Shown here: positions 54,754 to 63,646 of the stretch, piece by piece
Position numbering within the stretch: the stretch's first letter is position 1
Layout: each line of letters starts with the position of its first letter
NCBI GenBank assembly: GCA_947073545.1
Contig: CAMTMP010000015.1
Coordinates: 1 to 64,000, forward strand
Source: an uncultured bacterium
GTDB lineage: Bacteria > Bacillota > Clostridia > Lachnospirales > Lachnospiraceae
Direction: 5' to 3'
DNA: 64,000 bases
The notes under the pieces: generated by a model
The model's input: only the letters and a program-made list of their open reading frames with translations
What the model was told of the DNA's origin: nothing
The model's database searches: none
Program-made: the position numbers and the translations under genes

Positions 54754-56193
54754 TCAAAAATAGATGCCGCAGTGCCTTCTGGTCTGTTTCCTATATTCCT
54801 TCAATTCTTCTTCCGTAATGTCAAGTATCCTACAGGCCCGCGCTCTTTTCTCTGGTGTAGAGAAATTAATCCGGTCCCATTCATATGCGCGCAAAACAGC
54901 CAATTCATTGGGCGTAAATTCTTCAGTTGTAATATTTCCTTTTCCAAATCCGAAATTAATATCATCCTCAAAAAAAGTAAAATTTTCCGGAAGAGCATGC
55001 ATCTTTTCTGCCAGTTCTAATAATTCTGTCTTTGGTAACACTGTTGCAATATGAATATCTATCATATCAAGATCCAACTCTTCCGCTACTCTTAGGGACT
55101 CTCTTATTTCCTCCCATGTTTCTCCTGGAAATCCTATTATAAAATTGGCCCGCATTAATATATCCAATTCTCTGCAGATGGAAACAATTTCCGGAATAAT
55201 TTCCAATCTAAGAGGTTTGTGTATAATTTTATGTAAAACACGTTCGCTGCCTGATTCAATAGAAATACCAAAACTCCTAAGCCCTGCTCTTTTCATTAAC
55301 TCTAAGATATCCCGATCCAAATGCCATGCCGCTACCGTTCCAATCTGTACTTCAATGTGATATTCACGTCTGATAATCTCATTAAAGATGTACTTCGCAC
55401 GTTCCTTATCTGCCAGCAAACAATCATCAAGGAAAATAATTGTTTCTACATTTTTTTCCCGTACAAAATAATCTATTTCATCCAATACGTCATCTGCCGG
55501 ACGATATGCCACTTTTCTTCCACTGATAGTCCGTGTTGCACAAAACAGACAATTATAAGGGCATCCATACGAAGAAATAATGTTGGCGCTTCTACCTTTT
55601 GCTTCAGCCGTGTGATTAGATGCCGATGTACGGTCTGCATCCAGATAACGGTCTACATCCACCAGAGAATAATCAGGTTTAACCATCTTAGAAACATCCG
55701 AGATATAGCGTCTCATTGGATTAATCACATCTTTTTCATCCACTCTATAGGCTATACCTTCAAATTGTGCTATCGCATCGCACTCTCTTTTTTCAATCAG
55801 TGCCAAAAAGCAATCGAGTCTTTCTTCGGCATGACCCATCATAGCAATATCTACATTTTTATCTTTAATAACTTGCTCCGGACAAACAGTTGGATAAACC
55901 CCACCCATAATAACCGGAACCGCAGGAAAAACTTCCTTGGATATTTTGGCAATTTCATGATATGTCCTAAAATATTCAACCGATAAAGCCGTAATTAAAA
56001 CAACATCCGGATTATTTTCTACTATTTTAGCTCTCACTTCCGCTTCGCTATACTGATTTACATTTGCATCTATCACAGATAATTCAAATTTATCCTTTAA
56101 TACCGCCGTAATAACCGGCACTGCCGTTGTCATTCCTCTCCATGGTCTTTTCCCAAACCATGCGTAATTAGCTACAATTAACACTACTTTCAT
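54754..56193 (-). CDS. B12-binding-domain radical SAM protein
   Basis: About 479 residues. The N terminus is a cobalamin-binding-like Rossmann domain (D-V-V-L-I-T-A-L-S, M-G-G-V-Y-P-T-V-C-P-E), though the classical D-x-H-x2-G loop is not evident. The radical SAM core has C-P-Y-N-C-L-F-C at about 211-218 and I-E-S-G-S-E-R. Relatives of the BchE/P-methylase type act on unactivated carbons or on phosphinates and phosphonates. Because a PEP mutase is in the same operon, a C- or P-methylation of a phosphonate intermediate is one hypothesis. An upstream GTG is an alternative start. Confidence 0.82.
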   Translation of the reverse strand: MKVVLIVANYAWFGKRPWRGMTTAVPVITAVLKDKFELSVIDANVNQYSEAEVRAKIVENNPDVVLITALSVEYFRTYHEIAKISKEVFPAVPVIMGGVYPTVCPEQVIKDKNVDIAMMGHAEERLDCFLALIEKRECDAIAQFEGIAYRVDEKDVINPMRRYISDVSKMVKPDYSLVDVDRYLDADRTSASNHTAEAKGRSANIISSYGCPYNCLFCATRTISGRKVAYRPADDVLDEIDYFVREKNVETIIFLDDCLLADKERAKYIFNEIIRREYHIEVQIGTVAAWHLDRDILELMKRAGLRSFGISIESGSERVLHKIIHKPLRLEIIPEIVSICRELDILMRANFIIGFPGETWEEIRESLRVAEELDLDMIDIHIATVLPKTELLELAEKMHALPENFTFFEDDINFGFGKGNITTEEFTPNELAVLRAYEWDRINFSTPEKRARACRILDITEEELKEYRKQTRRHCGIYF

Positions 56194-56252
56194 CTTTTCC
56201 AAACACACCTACAAAGGTGCGACCTCCTTACTTCATTATTTATGCATTGCTT

Positions 56253-56424
56253 TTAAGGTATAATTCTCTTTACCTCCTTCAAAATTCCTACTTCTCTTCT
56301 GGTTTCCCTGTCCAACCACGCATAGCAAACAATCTCTTGTTTCGCATTCAACACTGGAATCGGATCTGCTTCAATATTCTTTAAAAATTTTTAACGTCTC
56401 TGCTTTTGTTCCCAGTTTATTCAT
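56253..56424 (-). pseudogene. Frameshifted short coding remnant
   Basis: A minus-strand ATG opens M-N-K-L-G-T-K-A-E-T-L-K, then hits TGA after 17 codons. Shifting frame at the AAAAATTTTT run restores a coherent stretch: N-I-E-A-D-P-I-P-V-L, E-I-V-C-Y-A-W-L-D and L-K-E-V-K-R-I-I-P before TAA. The total length is 3n+1, consistent with one inserted base in the A-run. G-T-K-A-E-T-L recalls the start of PEP/pyruvate-binding proteins in some glycan loci, so it may be the stub of such a gene; this is uncertain. Confidence 0.5.
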
Positions 56425-56441
56425 GACATCTTACAATCCTT

Positions 56442-57842
56442 CTAATTCAACACTTCGATATTTTGTATCATTACCGGCTTTCCCGTCTGCTGGTATAACT
56501 GCACAACACTGCTCCTGTCTCCGTAATAGGCATCGCTTATCGCAATCGCCCTGTCTAAATCCGGTGTGTCATCGTAAATACCCCATGCTTCCTCAATGTA
56601 CCGATCTCTGATTTCCCTGTATCTCTCCAGCAGTTCAGGGCGCATGGATTTCATAGTATTTTCAAGAAGCGGATGGGGCCGCCACAGAAGCGCTATCTCT
56701 TCCTGATTGTCGCTGAATATCCGTAACGTATTCTCTACTTTTTCCATCCATTTCTCACTGTCATGTAAAAATGTGCTGATGCTTATGTTATAGAAGATTA
56801 CCTTCTTAAGTTCCCCATTCGGCTTCCCTATCACCCGCATCCAGTCTTTAGGTATATTTGACTCACCTTTTACGGTATTCACTACCTTATCAATTTTCGG
56901 AGAACCCAAACCCAGTATTTTGTTCTCCAGTTCCAATCTTGAAACAGGAAGATTCGCCTGCTTTGCCTCCTGCAAATACTCCTCGATGTAAATTAGGCGC
57001 ATAGCCTCAGACTGTACAACTACCTTGTCAGCATAAATCGTTCCCGGCAAAAAGCAGAAGTGCTTCATGGAATCAATTTTTCTCTGCCTTTCCAAGTCAT
57101 CAAACTTTATCTCTTCTAATATAAAATAAGGTATATATACCAAAAAATCTGTATGCTGTTTCAAATTTTTCGCATAATACCTTGGATGCACACTTGTCAC
57201 ATGATTCCAATTATCATATGGATTATGAATAAAAATCATATCCGGCTTTCTCTCCTCAAGCCGATAAGTCTGCCAATCTGTAATTTCTATATTCTGAGGA
57301 TATTCATTCGCTTCGTAATGCATTATACCAAAAGAATGATCATCATTCAAATCAAAATAGGGAATCGGCACACAGTATACGTCACAATCCGGATCTTCCT
57401 TTGCCGCTAAATACACACTTTCCAGCGAATCCCACATAGCCGCCTTGTATGGAAAAAAAACAATTTCTTTTCGAACCGGTATATCATATTTAACACTGTT
57501 TTCCACACGCAGCAATTGTTTTTTTAATAATTTGTACACTTTATTGGACTCGCAAGTGACATTCGTCTTTCCTGTGGACGCCTCCTCCACATTGGGAGTC
57601 ATACTTTCAAATACACGAAAAAGAGTCTCGCAGTATTCTTCTACATGCGAAACTGTAACACATTCTTCTCCCTCAGTCTCTTCGATGGCGTTTCCCAGCT
57701 CTACGGCAAACTCCTGACATTCTGCCAGCATCGTCTGTACGGACGGCATGTTATGTTTTTCGAGAGCTTCCCTGATTTCGCCATGCGCCTGCTGCAAACC
57801 GTCTATGAAATTCAGTATTTCCCGCTTCCTTGCTTGTCTCAT
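56442..57842 (-). CDS. CDP-glycerol glycerophosphotransferase-like protein
   Basis: About 466 residues from the ATG behind AGGGAAG; a TTG 16 codons upstream is possible. The first 130 residues are helical (N-F-I-D-G-L-Q-Q-A-H-G-E-I, E-E-Y-C-E-T-L). The rest has a GT-B-like layout: F-F-P-Y-K-A-A-M-W-D-S-L, I-F-I-H-N-P-Y-D, V-Y-I-P-Y-F-I, L-G-L-G-S-P-K, L-W-R-P-H-P-L and I-S-D-A-Y-Y-G-D-R-S-S-V. The last block parallels the TagF-type D-Y-S-S region. Lachnospiraceae proteins of this form are usually labelled glycerophosphotransferases. The true donor is unknown. Confidence 0.7.
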   Translation of the reverse strand: MRQARKREILNFIDGLQQAHGEIREALEKHNMPSVQTMLAECQEFAVELGNAIEETEGEECVTVSHVEEYCETLFRVFESMTPNVEEASTGKTNVTCESNKVYKLLKKQLLRVENSVKYDIPVRKEIVFFPYKAAMWDSLESVYLAAKEDPDCDVYCVPIPYFDLNDDHSFGIMHYEANEYPQNIEITDWQTYRLEERKPDMIFIHNPYDNWNHVTSVHPRYYAKNLKQHTDFLVYIPYFILEEIKFDDLERQRKIDSMKHFCFLPGTIYADKVVVQSEAMRLIYIEEYLQEAKQANLPVSRLELENKILGLGSPKIDKVVNTVKGESNIPKDWMRVIGKPNGELKKVIFYNISISTFLHDSEKWMEKVENTLRIFSDNQEEIALLWRPHPLLENTMKSMRPELLERYREIRDRYIEEAWGIYDDTPDLDRAIAISDAYYGDRSSVVQLYQQTGKPVMIQNIEVLN

Positions 57843-57959
57843 ACGTTTCTCAGCTTCCCTGCATATATGACATACTAAACGTTCACCCAATCCGATGTAA
57901 TATATTTCGGCAACATTTACAAAAACATTAGGGTTTCCACTTTATATAGTTTCGAAAGG

Positions 57960-58523
57960 CTAGTGTACTGTATCATTTTTGGGCCTGTCATCCAATATCT
58001 CCGCAAATTCTCTCAGATTTTCCAATTTATAATCCGGCTCTACATTCTGTTCCAGCCTCTGCGAACCATAGCCGCTCTCCAAAAGTGCCGTTTTTATCCC
58101 CATCGCCTTTCCTGTCAAAATATCGCCCGCTCTGTCTCCCACTATAAACGACCCTGTCAAGTCAATGGGAAAATCCCGGCACGCTTCTTCGAGCAGTCCT
58201 GTCTGCGGCTTCCTGCAATTACACTTCATCGCATACTTTTTGACTGTCCCTCCCGGATGATGCGGGCAGTAATACACCGCGTCCACCCCTGTTTCCCGCA
58301 TTAGTCTCCGGTTCATTTTCCACAGCTCTTCTTCCGAAAACAGCCCTCTCGCAATGCCACTTTGATTCGTAATAACGATCGCGTAATATCCTTTCTTGTG
58401 AATTTTGTCTACACAATCTTTCGCATACGGAAATATTTTTAACCGTTCTGCTTCGCAGACATAGCTCTCTTCCACCGCGAGCACACCGTCCCTGTCCAAA
58501 AAAACCGCCGGCTTTGTACTCAA
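57960..58523 (-). CDS. gmhB: D-glycero-D-manno-heptose-1,7-bisphosphate 7-phosphatase
   Basis: A 187-residue HAD-superfamily phosphatase of normal GmhB length. Nucleophile block F-L-D-R-D-G-V-L, then I-T-N-Q-S-G-I-A-R-G, and the zinc-binding insert C-P-H-H-P-G-G ... C-N-C-R-K-P that marks GmhB. The final block is V-G-D-R-A-G-D-I. It removes the 7-phosphate from heptose bisphosphate, leaving heptose-1-phosphate for nucleotidyl activation. Its ATG overlaps the gmhA stop by 4 bases, so both are coupled. Confidence 0.93.
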   Translation of the reverse strand: MSTKPAVFLDRDGVLAVEESYVCEAERLKIFPYAKDCVDKIHKKGYYAIVITNQSGIARGLFSEEELWKMNRRLMRETGVDAVYYCPHHPGGTVKKYAMKCNCRKPQTGLLEEACRDFPIDLTGSFIVGDRAGDILTGKAMGIKTALLESGYGSQRLEQNVEPDYKLENLREFAEILDDRPKNDTVH

Positions 58524-59098
58524 AGCTTCACCCCGTCTCTTTCCATGATCAGATCCACGATCTGCTGCAGCACAAGATTGTGAATGGATTCCACGATTCC
58601 GTACTTTTCACTTGGCACATACACATTAACCGTTCCCATCCCTTTCGCCTGGTTGTCCGGGCGAAATCCTGTAAAAGTGATAACCTCCGCCTCTCTGCTT
58701 CCGGCAGTCTCTATCGCATTACAGATGTTCTTCGAATTTCCCGAACTGCTGATGGCAACCAGAAGATCTCCCGGACTTAACAGAAACTCAAGCGGCCTCG
58801 AAAAAATAGATTCGTAGCCATAATCGTTTCCCATACAGGTTGTGACCGCGTTATCATAAAGGCTGTAAGTCTTCATGCCGCCGTTTTTCATAAAATCAGC
58901 AGTCATGTGGCTGGCAATGGCGGAACTTCCTCCGTTTCCAATAAAAAAGACCGAGGAGCCGTTCTTTTTATGTTCCGTAAATTTTTCTAACAATAGCATA
59001 ATTCCTTCACTGTAGTCCACACATTTTTTTTCGTCCCCGACCCAAACTTCGGTTTCCCGAATCTTTTCTATGAGTTCTTCCATATATTGATCTTTCAT
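58520..59098 (-). CDS. gmhA: Phosphoheptose isomerase
   Basis: A 192-residue SIS-domain protein that converts sedoheptulose-7-phosphate to D-glycero-D-manno-heptose-7-phosphate. Signature G-N-G-G-S-S-A-I-A-S-H at about residues 49-59, A-I-S-S-S-G-N-S-K-N as the phosphate-binding loop, and the C-terminal E-S-I-H-N-L-V-L-Q. It is the first gene of the long minus-strand train, with AGGAG before the ATG and a promoter upstream. The usual partners, GmhB and the kinase/nucleotidyltransferase, are in the same train. Confidence 0.93.
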   Translation of the reverse strand: MKDQYMEELIEKIRETEVWVGDEKKCVDYSEGIMLLLEKFTEHKKNGSSVFFIGNGGSSAIASHMTADFMKNGGMKTYSLYDNAVTTCMGNDYGYESIFSRPLEFLLSPGDLLVAISSSGNSKNICNAIETAGSREAEVITFTGFRPDNQAKGMGTVNVYVPSEKYGIVESIHNLVLQQIVDLIMERDGVKL

Positions 59099-59124
59099 CG
59101 TTATGCTCCTCTTATTCTGTTCAC

Positions 59125-59153
59125 ATTATATAATAAGATATATATACTATAAA
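59125..59153 (-). promoter_or_regulatory. Probable promoter of the glycan gene train
   Basis: Minus strand TTTATA, a 17-base spacer and TATAAT, about 30 bases before the gmhA ATG. The -10 is consensus and the -35 is weak. The surrounding bases are very AT-rich, so the exact hexamers are uncertain. Confidence 0.5.
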
Positions 59154-59228
59154 CATCCAATCCTTCCCAATTTAAATCCTGCGCAAATGATTCTCGCTGT
59201 AAAAACAGCGGTTCCTCCGGTTTTTTGC

Positions 59229-60923
59229 CTACCCAATCAACACTTCCTTCCCCTCAAACGCAAACCCGTACTTCCTGATCCGTTCATCGGGAATCCCCTT
59301 CGCCATAAGCGTCTGCGCATACTGCTTCTCCTCGATCTGCAAAAGCGCCGCCTGCACGGTATCCTGCAGGGTTTTCTCTTCGTCAGGGTCATGCACTTTA
59401 AATTCCAGTATGATGGCATCGTCCTTTTCGCCAAGGGGCTCCAGCATCACATCATACCTTCCAAACCCGCTCTCCCGGTTGGACGTAACCGCATACCTGT
59501 CCGCCAAATCCACCATAAGTCCGAGGACAAATCCATGGTAAAACCGCTCCGGTTCCGCATATTCGGAAGGTCTGTTTCCGGCATCAAAGAAACTGAACGT
59601 CGCAAGCGCCACCTTATTCATATAGTGATTCATCGCTTTTCTGTCCCCCGCCAGCAATGCCTGAATGAATGCGTTATAATTCGATGCGCTGCCCGAAAAC
59701 CACCCCCTGACCATATTTTTAAACATGATCTCCACTTCGTGGTTTGTCAGCGCCAGTTCATATTTGGGTTCAACTATAAAATCATCTTCCTCATACTTTT
59801 CATAATCCAGTATTTTCAGATATCCGCTCGCCACAAGCAGGCTCCAGATCGCATATTCGTTATTTTCCAACTGGTTATACACAATCTGCTCGTCTATCGG
59901 CACGATCAGATGCTCCCCCTGTATGAGCTTCTCGAAGGACTCCTTCACGTCCCTGCCGCCCTCCCGGATCAGCTTTCCCACAAGGCTGTTGGAGCTGGTG
60001 TTCGCCCAGTAGGCGGTCGATTTTCCTTTATCCAGCAGATTCAGCACAGACCAGGGATTGTAAATATCTTTCGATTCCCCGAAGATAAACCCGTCGTACC
60101 ACCACTTGACCTTCTGCTTTTCCCCGCCCATCCCATATTCCTCCAGAGCCGCAAACACTTCCTCCTCCGTAAAGCCAAAGGCCGTTTCGTATTTGCATGA
60201 TGTGGTGGTGACCACTTCAAGATTGTTCAGATCCGAAAAGATGGACTCTTTGCTGACTCTGGTAATTCCTGTCATAATCGCCCTTTCCAGCCACGGGTTT
60301 GTCTTAAAAGTGGAATTGAACATGCTTCTCGTAAAACCCACAAGTTCTTCCCAGTAGCCATGGACATAGGCTTCCTGCATGGGCGTGTCGTATTCGTCCA
60401 GCAGAATGATCACCCTCTTTCCATAATAAGCAGATAAATATTTAGAAAGATAGTGAATCGCCAGCGACGCAGCCACGTCATCCATATCTACGGATATGCT
60501 CCTGAAAAATACCCGGTCGCCTTCCGCCATCGTGTCACTTTCCAGTAAAAACGCACAGTTCGTATAAAGCTCTGTCAATAGCTGACATATTTTTCTGCGG
60601 GTATTCTGATAATTGGTCTCCTTGATATTGGCAAAAGACAGGCTGATCATCGGATAAGTGCCCTGCAAGGCGCGGTACTTCTCCTCCTGCCAAATGGAAA
60701 GCCCTTCAAACAGTTCTCCCCGTCCCGCGTATCTCACGGAGAAAAACTGCTCCGTCATACTTATATTCAGAGTTTTCCCGAAGCGGCGCGGTCTGGTGAT
60801 CAGTGTCACTTCATCCCCGCTTTCCCACCACTCCTTAATAAACTGCGTCTTGTCCACATAAAAATACTGATTTTCAATGATCTTTCCAAAATCCTGAATC
60901 CCGATCCCTACCGTTCTTGCCAT
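59229..60923 (-). CDS. AAA-ATPase-like/PD-(D/E)XK nuclease family protein
   Basis: About 564 residues from M-A-R-T-V-G-I-G behind GGAGGG. N-terminal AAA_ASR-type part: F-Y-V-D-K-T-Q-F-I, the Walker A-like R-P-R-R-F-G-K-T, S-L-S-F-A-N and L-L-D-E-Y-D-T-P-M. The C-terminal 150 residues resemble a PD-(D/E)XK_9 domain with Y-D-V-M-L-E-P and I-L-E-F-K-V-H. Such proteins are found in many copies in Lachnospiraceae and Bacteroides genomes and have no proven role. It has its own consensus promoter and is separate from the glycan train. Confidence 0.88.
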   Translation of the reverse strand: MARTVGIGIQDFGKIIENQYFYVDKTQFIKEWWESGDEVTLITRPRRFGKTLNISMTEQFFSVRYAGRGELFEGLSIWQEEKYRALQGTYPMISLSFANIKETNYQNTRRKICQLLTELYTNCAFLLESDTMAEGDRVFFRSISVDMDDVAASLAIHYLSKYLSAYYGKRVIILLDEYDTPMQEAYVHGYWEELVGFTRSMFNSTFKTNPWLERAIMTGITRVSKESIFSDLNNLEVVTTTSCKYETAFGFTEEEVFAALEEYGMGGEKQKVKWWYDGFIFGESKDIYNPWSVLNLLDKGKSTAYWANTSSNSLVGKLIREGGRDVKESFEKLIQGEHLIVPIDEQIVYNQLENNEYAIWSLLVASGYLKILDYEKYEEDDFIVEPKYELALTNHEVEIMFKNMVRGWFSGSASNYNAFIQALLAGDRKAMNHYMNKVALATFSFFDAGNRPSEYAEPERFYHGFVLGLMVDLADRYAVTSNRESGFGRYDVMLEPLGEKDDAIILEFKVHDPDEEKTLQDTVQAALLQIEEKQYAQTLMAKGIPDERIRKYGFAFEGKEVLIG

Positions 60924-60954
60924 AACACCCTCCAAGCGTCCAATTTACATCGCC

Positions 60955-60983
60955 ATTATATCAATCTTCCAAAAACACGTCAA
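60955..60983 (-). promoter_or_regulatory. Promoter of the AAA-ATPase gene
   Basis: Minus strand TTGACG, a 17-base spacer and TATAAT, close to the sigma-A consensus and about 30 bases before the start. Confidence 0.8.
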
Positions 60984-61047
60984 TCTTTTAATGAATATTC
61001 ACACTTTTTGTTTATAAAAATTTTACACAAACTAAAGTTTTCCCTCA

Positions 61048-61076
61048 TTGACATCTATTTCCGAAATATTTATCAT
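61048..61076 (+). promoter_or_regulatory. Promoter of the plus-strand membrane-anchored gene
   Basis: Plus strand TTGACA, a 17-base spacer and TATCAT. It is divergent from the AAA-ATPase promoter within one 288-base intergenic region. Confidence 0.7.
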
Positions 61077-61211
61077 TATAACATAGATGCAGGAAATTCT
61101 CACTCCCACAGATCATTTATTTCTGCCAAATGTAACAGTTCAGCCTTCGGCTTCTCTGTCACATAAGATTAAAATACGGAAGACTCCTCCCGGCAAAGAA
61201 AGGATTACTGT

Positions 61212-62045
61212 ATGTCGTCACAAAATTCAGTTATTGAAGAGATCAGGGAACAGCAAAAAAAGGCTTTTGCGACCATGTCTCCGAAAGAAAAGCTCGCCTA
61301 TTTCTGGGATTACTATAAGATACACACAATCGCGGCAATTGCCGTAATAGCTTTTGTCATCGCCTTTATCAACTCCTACCGCTCCAACAAACCCATCGTT
61401 TTCTATGCAGTTATGCTGAATGCGAAGGCCATGGCGGACAATGCCGCTTCCGCCTCTGCGTGGAACGAAGGATTCATGGAATTCGCAGGCATCGACCCGG
61501 AGGCTTATCAGGTGAATATCGACACGTCCGTATCCTTATCTGTTGGCGGAGGCGACCAGTACGAAGTCGCCAACCGGCAGAAAATGATGGCTATGATGCA
61601 CGCGGGCGATATCCACGCGATCGTGGCGGACACGGAAACTTTTGAAGGTTATGCCCGCCTTGAATACTTCTATGATCTGAACGCCGCTTTTAGCGAAGAG
61701 GAACTGGCTCCCTATGCCGATCTGCTCTACTACACGGACGGCGCTGCATTTGATGAGGAGACCGGCGACACACTGGAAGAAATGGAGGCCGCACAGGAAG
61801 CCATATACAATAAAGTCATCGACCACGGCGATCCCGCTTCTATGGAAAAACCTGTGGCTGTGGGCATCCGCATCCCGCAGACAGGAAACAAGCTGGGGGA
61901 TTCCGGCTACTACGATTATATTTTTGAGAGCGATTACACCTTTCAGGGGTATCCGTCCGAAATCGTAATTGGGATTCCGCTGTCAATGGAGAACCCGAAG
62001 ATTACATTGCAGTTTTTAAACTATCTGTTTGAGGGTAATGTCTGA
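61212..62045 (+). CDS. Membrane-anchored hypothetical protein
   Basis: A 277-residue protein, the only non-IS plus-strand gene I support. Residues 1-36 are polar and charged, residues about 37-56 form one hydrophobic helix (I-A-A-I-A-V-I-A-F-V-I-A-F), and the remaining 220 residues are an acidic soluble domain, probably extracellular. It contains A-G-D-I-H-A-I-V-A-D and D-A-A-F-S-E-E-E-L-like repeats of loops, with I-G-I-P-L-S near the end. The pattern recalls solute-binding-like folds but I cannot assign a family. AAAGGA precedes the ATG. Confidence 0.8.
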   Translation: MSSQNSVIEEIREQQKKAFATMSPKEKLAYFWDYYKIHTIAAIAVIAFVIAFINSYRSNKPIVFYAVMLNAKAMADNAASASAWNEGFMEFAGIDPEAYQVNIDTSVSLSVGGGDQYEVANRQKMMAMMHAGDIHAIVADTETFEGYARLEYFYDLNAAFSEEELAPYADLLYYTDGAAFDEETGDTLEEMEAAQEAIYNKVIDHGDPASMEKPVAVGIRIPQTGNKLGDSGYYDYIFESDYTFQGYPSEIVIGIPLSMENPKITLQFLNYLFEGNV

Positions 62046-62102
62046 GAGTATATCTGATATCCGTTCTGTCATTCGACGGCCATACTGATTACAAACAATT
62101 CA

Positions 62103-62131
62103 CGCCGGAGCCTATCATATCTGCTCCGGCG
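62103..62131. terminator. Bidirectional stem-loop between convergent genes
   Basis: CGCCGGAGC and GCTCCGGCG are perfect 9-base arms around an 11-base loop, placed between the plus-strand gene and gatB which converge here. The T-runs on both sides are short, so efficiency is uncertain. Confidence 0.65.
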
Positions 62132-62206
62132 CATTTCACCTAGCTGGTATATTCACACTTTGCAATGCCATGACCTTTGTCACGTCTCAAGAAAATGACA
62201 TATCCA

Positions 62207-63646
62207 TCAGTTTTGTAACAACTCCCGCAGCATCTCGTTCACCGCCCCGGGATCTGCCTTCCCCTTCATTGCCTTCATTGTCTGCCCTACCAGAAAACCG
62301 ATCGCTTTTTCTTTTCCGCTCCGATAATCCTCCACGGACCGGGGGTTCGCCGCAATCACTTCCTCTATAGTCTTTTTCAAGGCGCCCTCGTCGTTGACGG
62401 TCTTTAATCCCTTCTCCTCCACATACTGTTCAGGATCAACATTTTCCACAAACATGACCTCAAAAACTTCTTTTGCCACCGAGCTGTTGATCTTCTTCGT
62501 ATCGGCAAGCGCAATCAGTTTCGCCATATTTTCGGGCGAAAAGCACAGGTCGGAAGCATCCACCTCGCGCTCCTTCATCAGACGCAGCGTCTCGCCCATA
62601 ATCCAGTTGGAAACTTTTTTGGGCTGCGCCCCCAGCGCCACCGTCGCTTCGAACAGATCCGCCAGCGGCTTCTCCCCTGTAATAATCTCGATATCATAGT
62701 CGGGAATATCAAATTCCTCCCGGTAACGCGCCATTTTTTCCGTGCGAAACTCCGGCTGTCTTGCACGGATCTCCTCCAGCATCTTTTCGTTTACGCTGAC
62801 CGGCGTCAGATCGGGATCTGGGAAATAGCGGTAATCCTGCGCATCTTCCTTGCTTCGCATGGCGTAGGACTCACACTTGGCATCGTCCCATCTTCTTGTT
62901 TCCTGCACGACACTTTCCCCCGCTTCGATCAGGTCGATCTGCCGCGCCGTCTCCCCCTCGATCGCCCTTGTAATGGCCTTAAAGCTGTTCAGGTTCTTCA
63001 TCTCCGTCCGGGTGCCGAAATGCTCCGCTCCCACCTCCCTGACAGAAAGGTTCACGTCCGCGCGCATGGAACCTTCCTGCAGTTTACAGTCGGACGCGCC
63101 CAAATACTGAATCAACAGCCGCAGCTTTTCCAGATAAGCAATGACTTCCACCGCGCTTCGCATGTCCGGCTCGGACACGATCTCAATCAGCGGCACGCCG
63201 GAGCGATTGTAATCCACCAGACTGCATTCCTCCCACTCGTCATGGATCAGCTTGCCCGCATCCTCCTCCATGTGGATCTCGTGGATGCCCACAATCTTTT
63301 TGCCGCCCTGTTCCGTTTCGATCTCCACGCCGCCGTTTCGGCAGATAGGAAGATAAAGCTGGGAAATCTGGTAATTCTGCGGATTGTCCGGGTAGAAATA
63401 GTTTTTTCTGTCAAACTTTGCATAACGGGTGATATCGCAGTTTGTCGCAAGCCCCACGGCTATGGCATACTCCAGAACCTGTTTGTTAAGAACCGGCAGA
63501 GAGCCGGGCATTCCCGTGCAGACCGGGCAGGTCTGGGTGTTCGGCGCCGCCCCAAAAGCGGTGGAACAGCCGCAGAATATCTTTGTTTTCGTGGAAAGTT
63601 CCACATGGACTTCCAAGCCGATTACGGTTTCATACTGTTTGCTCAT
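62207..63646 (-). CDS. gatB: Asp-tRNA(Asn)/Glu-tRNA(Gln) amidotransferase subunit B
   Basis: GatB activates the mischarged tRNA and receives ammonia from GatA to form Gln-tRNA(Gln) or Asn-tRNA(Asn). The 479-residue length is standard. The N terminus holds G-L-E-V-H-V-E-L, zinc cysteines in C-G-C-S-T and C-P-V-C-T-G-M-P-G, then N-Y-F-Y-P-D-N-P and D-Y-N-R-S-G-V-P-L. The C-terminal YqeY-like tail domain ends N-E-M-L-R-E-L-L. Its ATG overlaps the gatA stop by 4 bases. Confidence 0.97.
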   Translation of the reverse strand: MSKQYETVIGLEVHVELSTKTKIFCGCSTAFGAAPNTQTCPVCTGMPGSLPVLNKQVLEYAIAVGLATNCDITRYAKFDRKNYFYPDNPQNYQISQLYLPICRNGGVEIETEQGGKKIVGIHEIHMEEDAGKLIHDEWEECSLVDYNRSGVPLIEIVSEPDMRSAVEVIAYLEKLRLLIQYLGASDCKLQEGSMRADVNLSVREVGAEHFGTRTEMKNLNSFKAITRAIEGETARQIDLIEAGESVVQETRRWDDAKCESYAMRSKEDAQDYRYFPDPDLTPVSVNEKMLEEIRARQPEFRTEKMARYREEFDIPDYDIEIITGEKPLADLFEATVALGAQPKKVSNWIMGETLRLMKEREVDASDLCFSPENMAKLIALADTKKINSSVAKEVFEVMFVENVDPEQYVEEKGLKTVNDEGALKKTIEEVIAANPRSVEDYRSGKEKAIGFLVGQTMKAMKGKADPGAVNEMLRELLQN

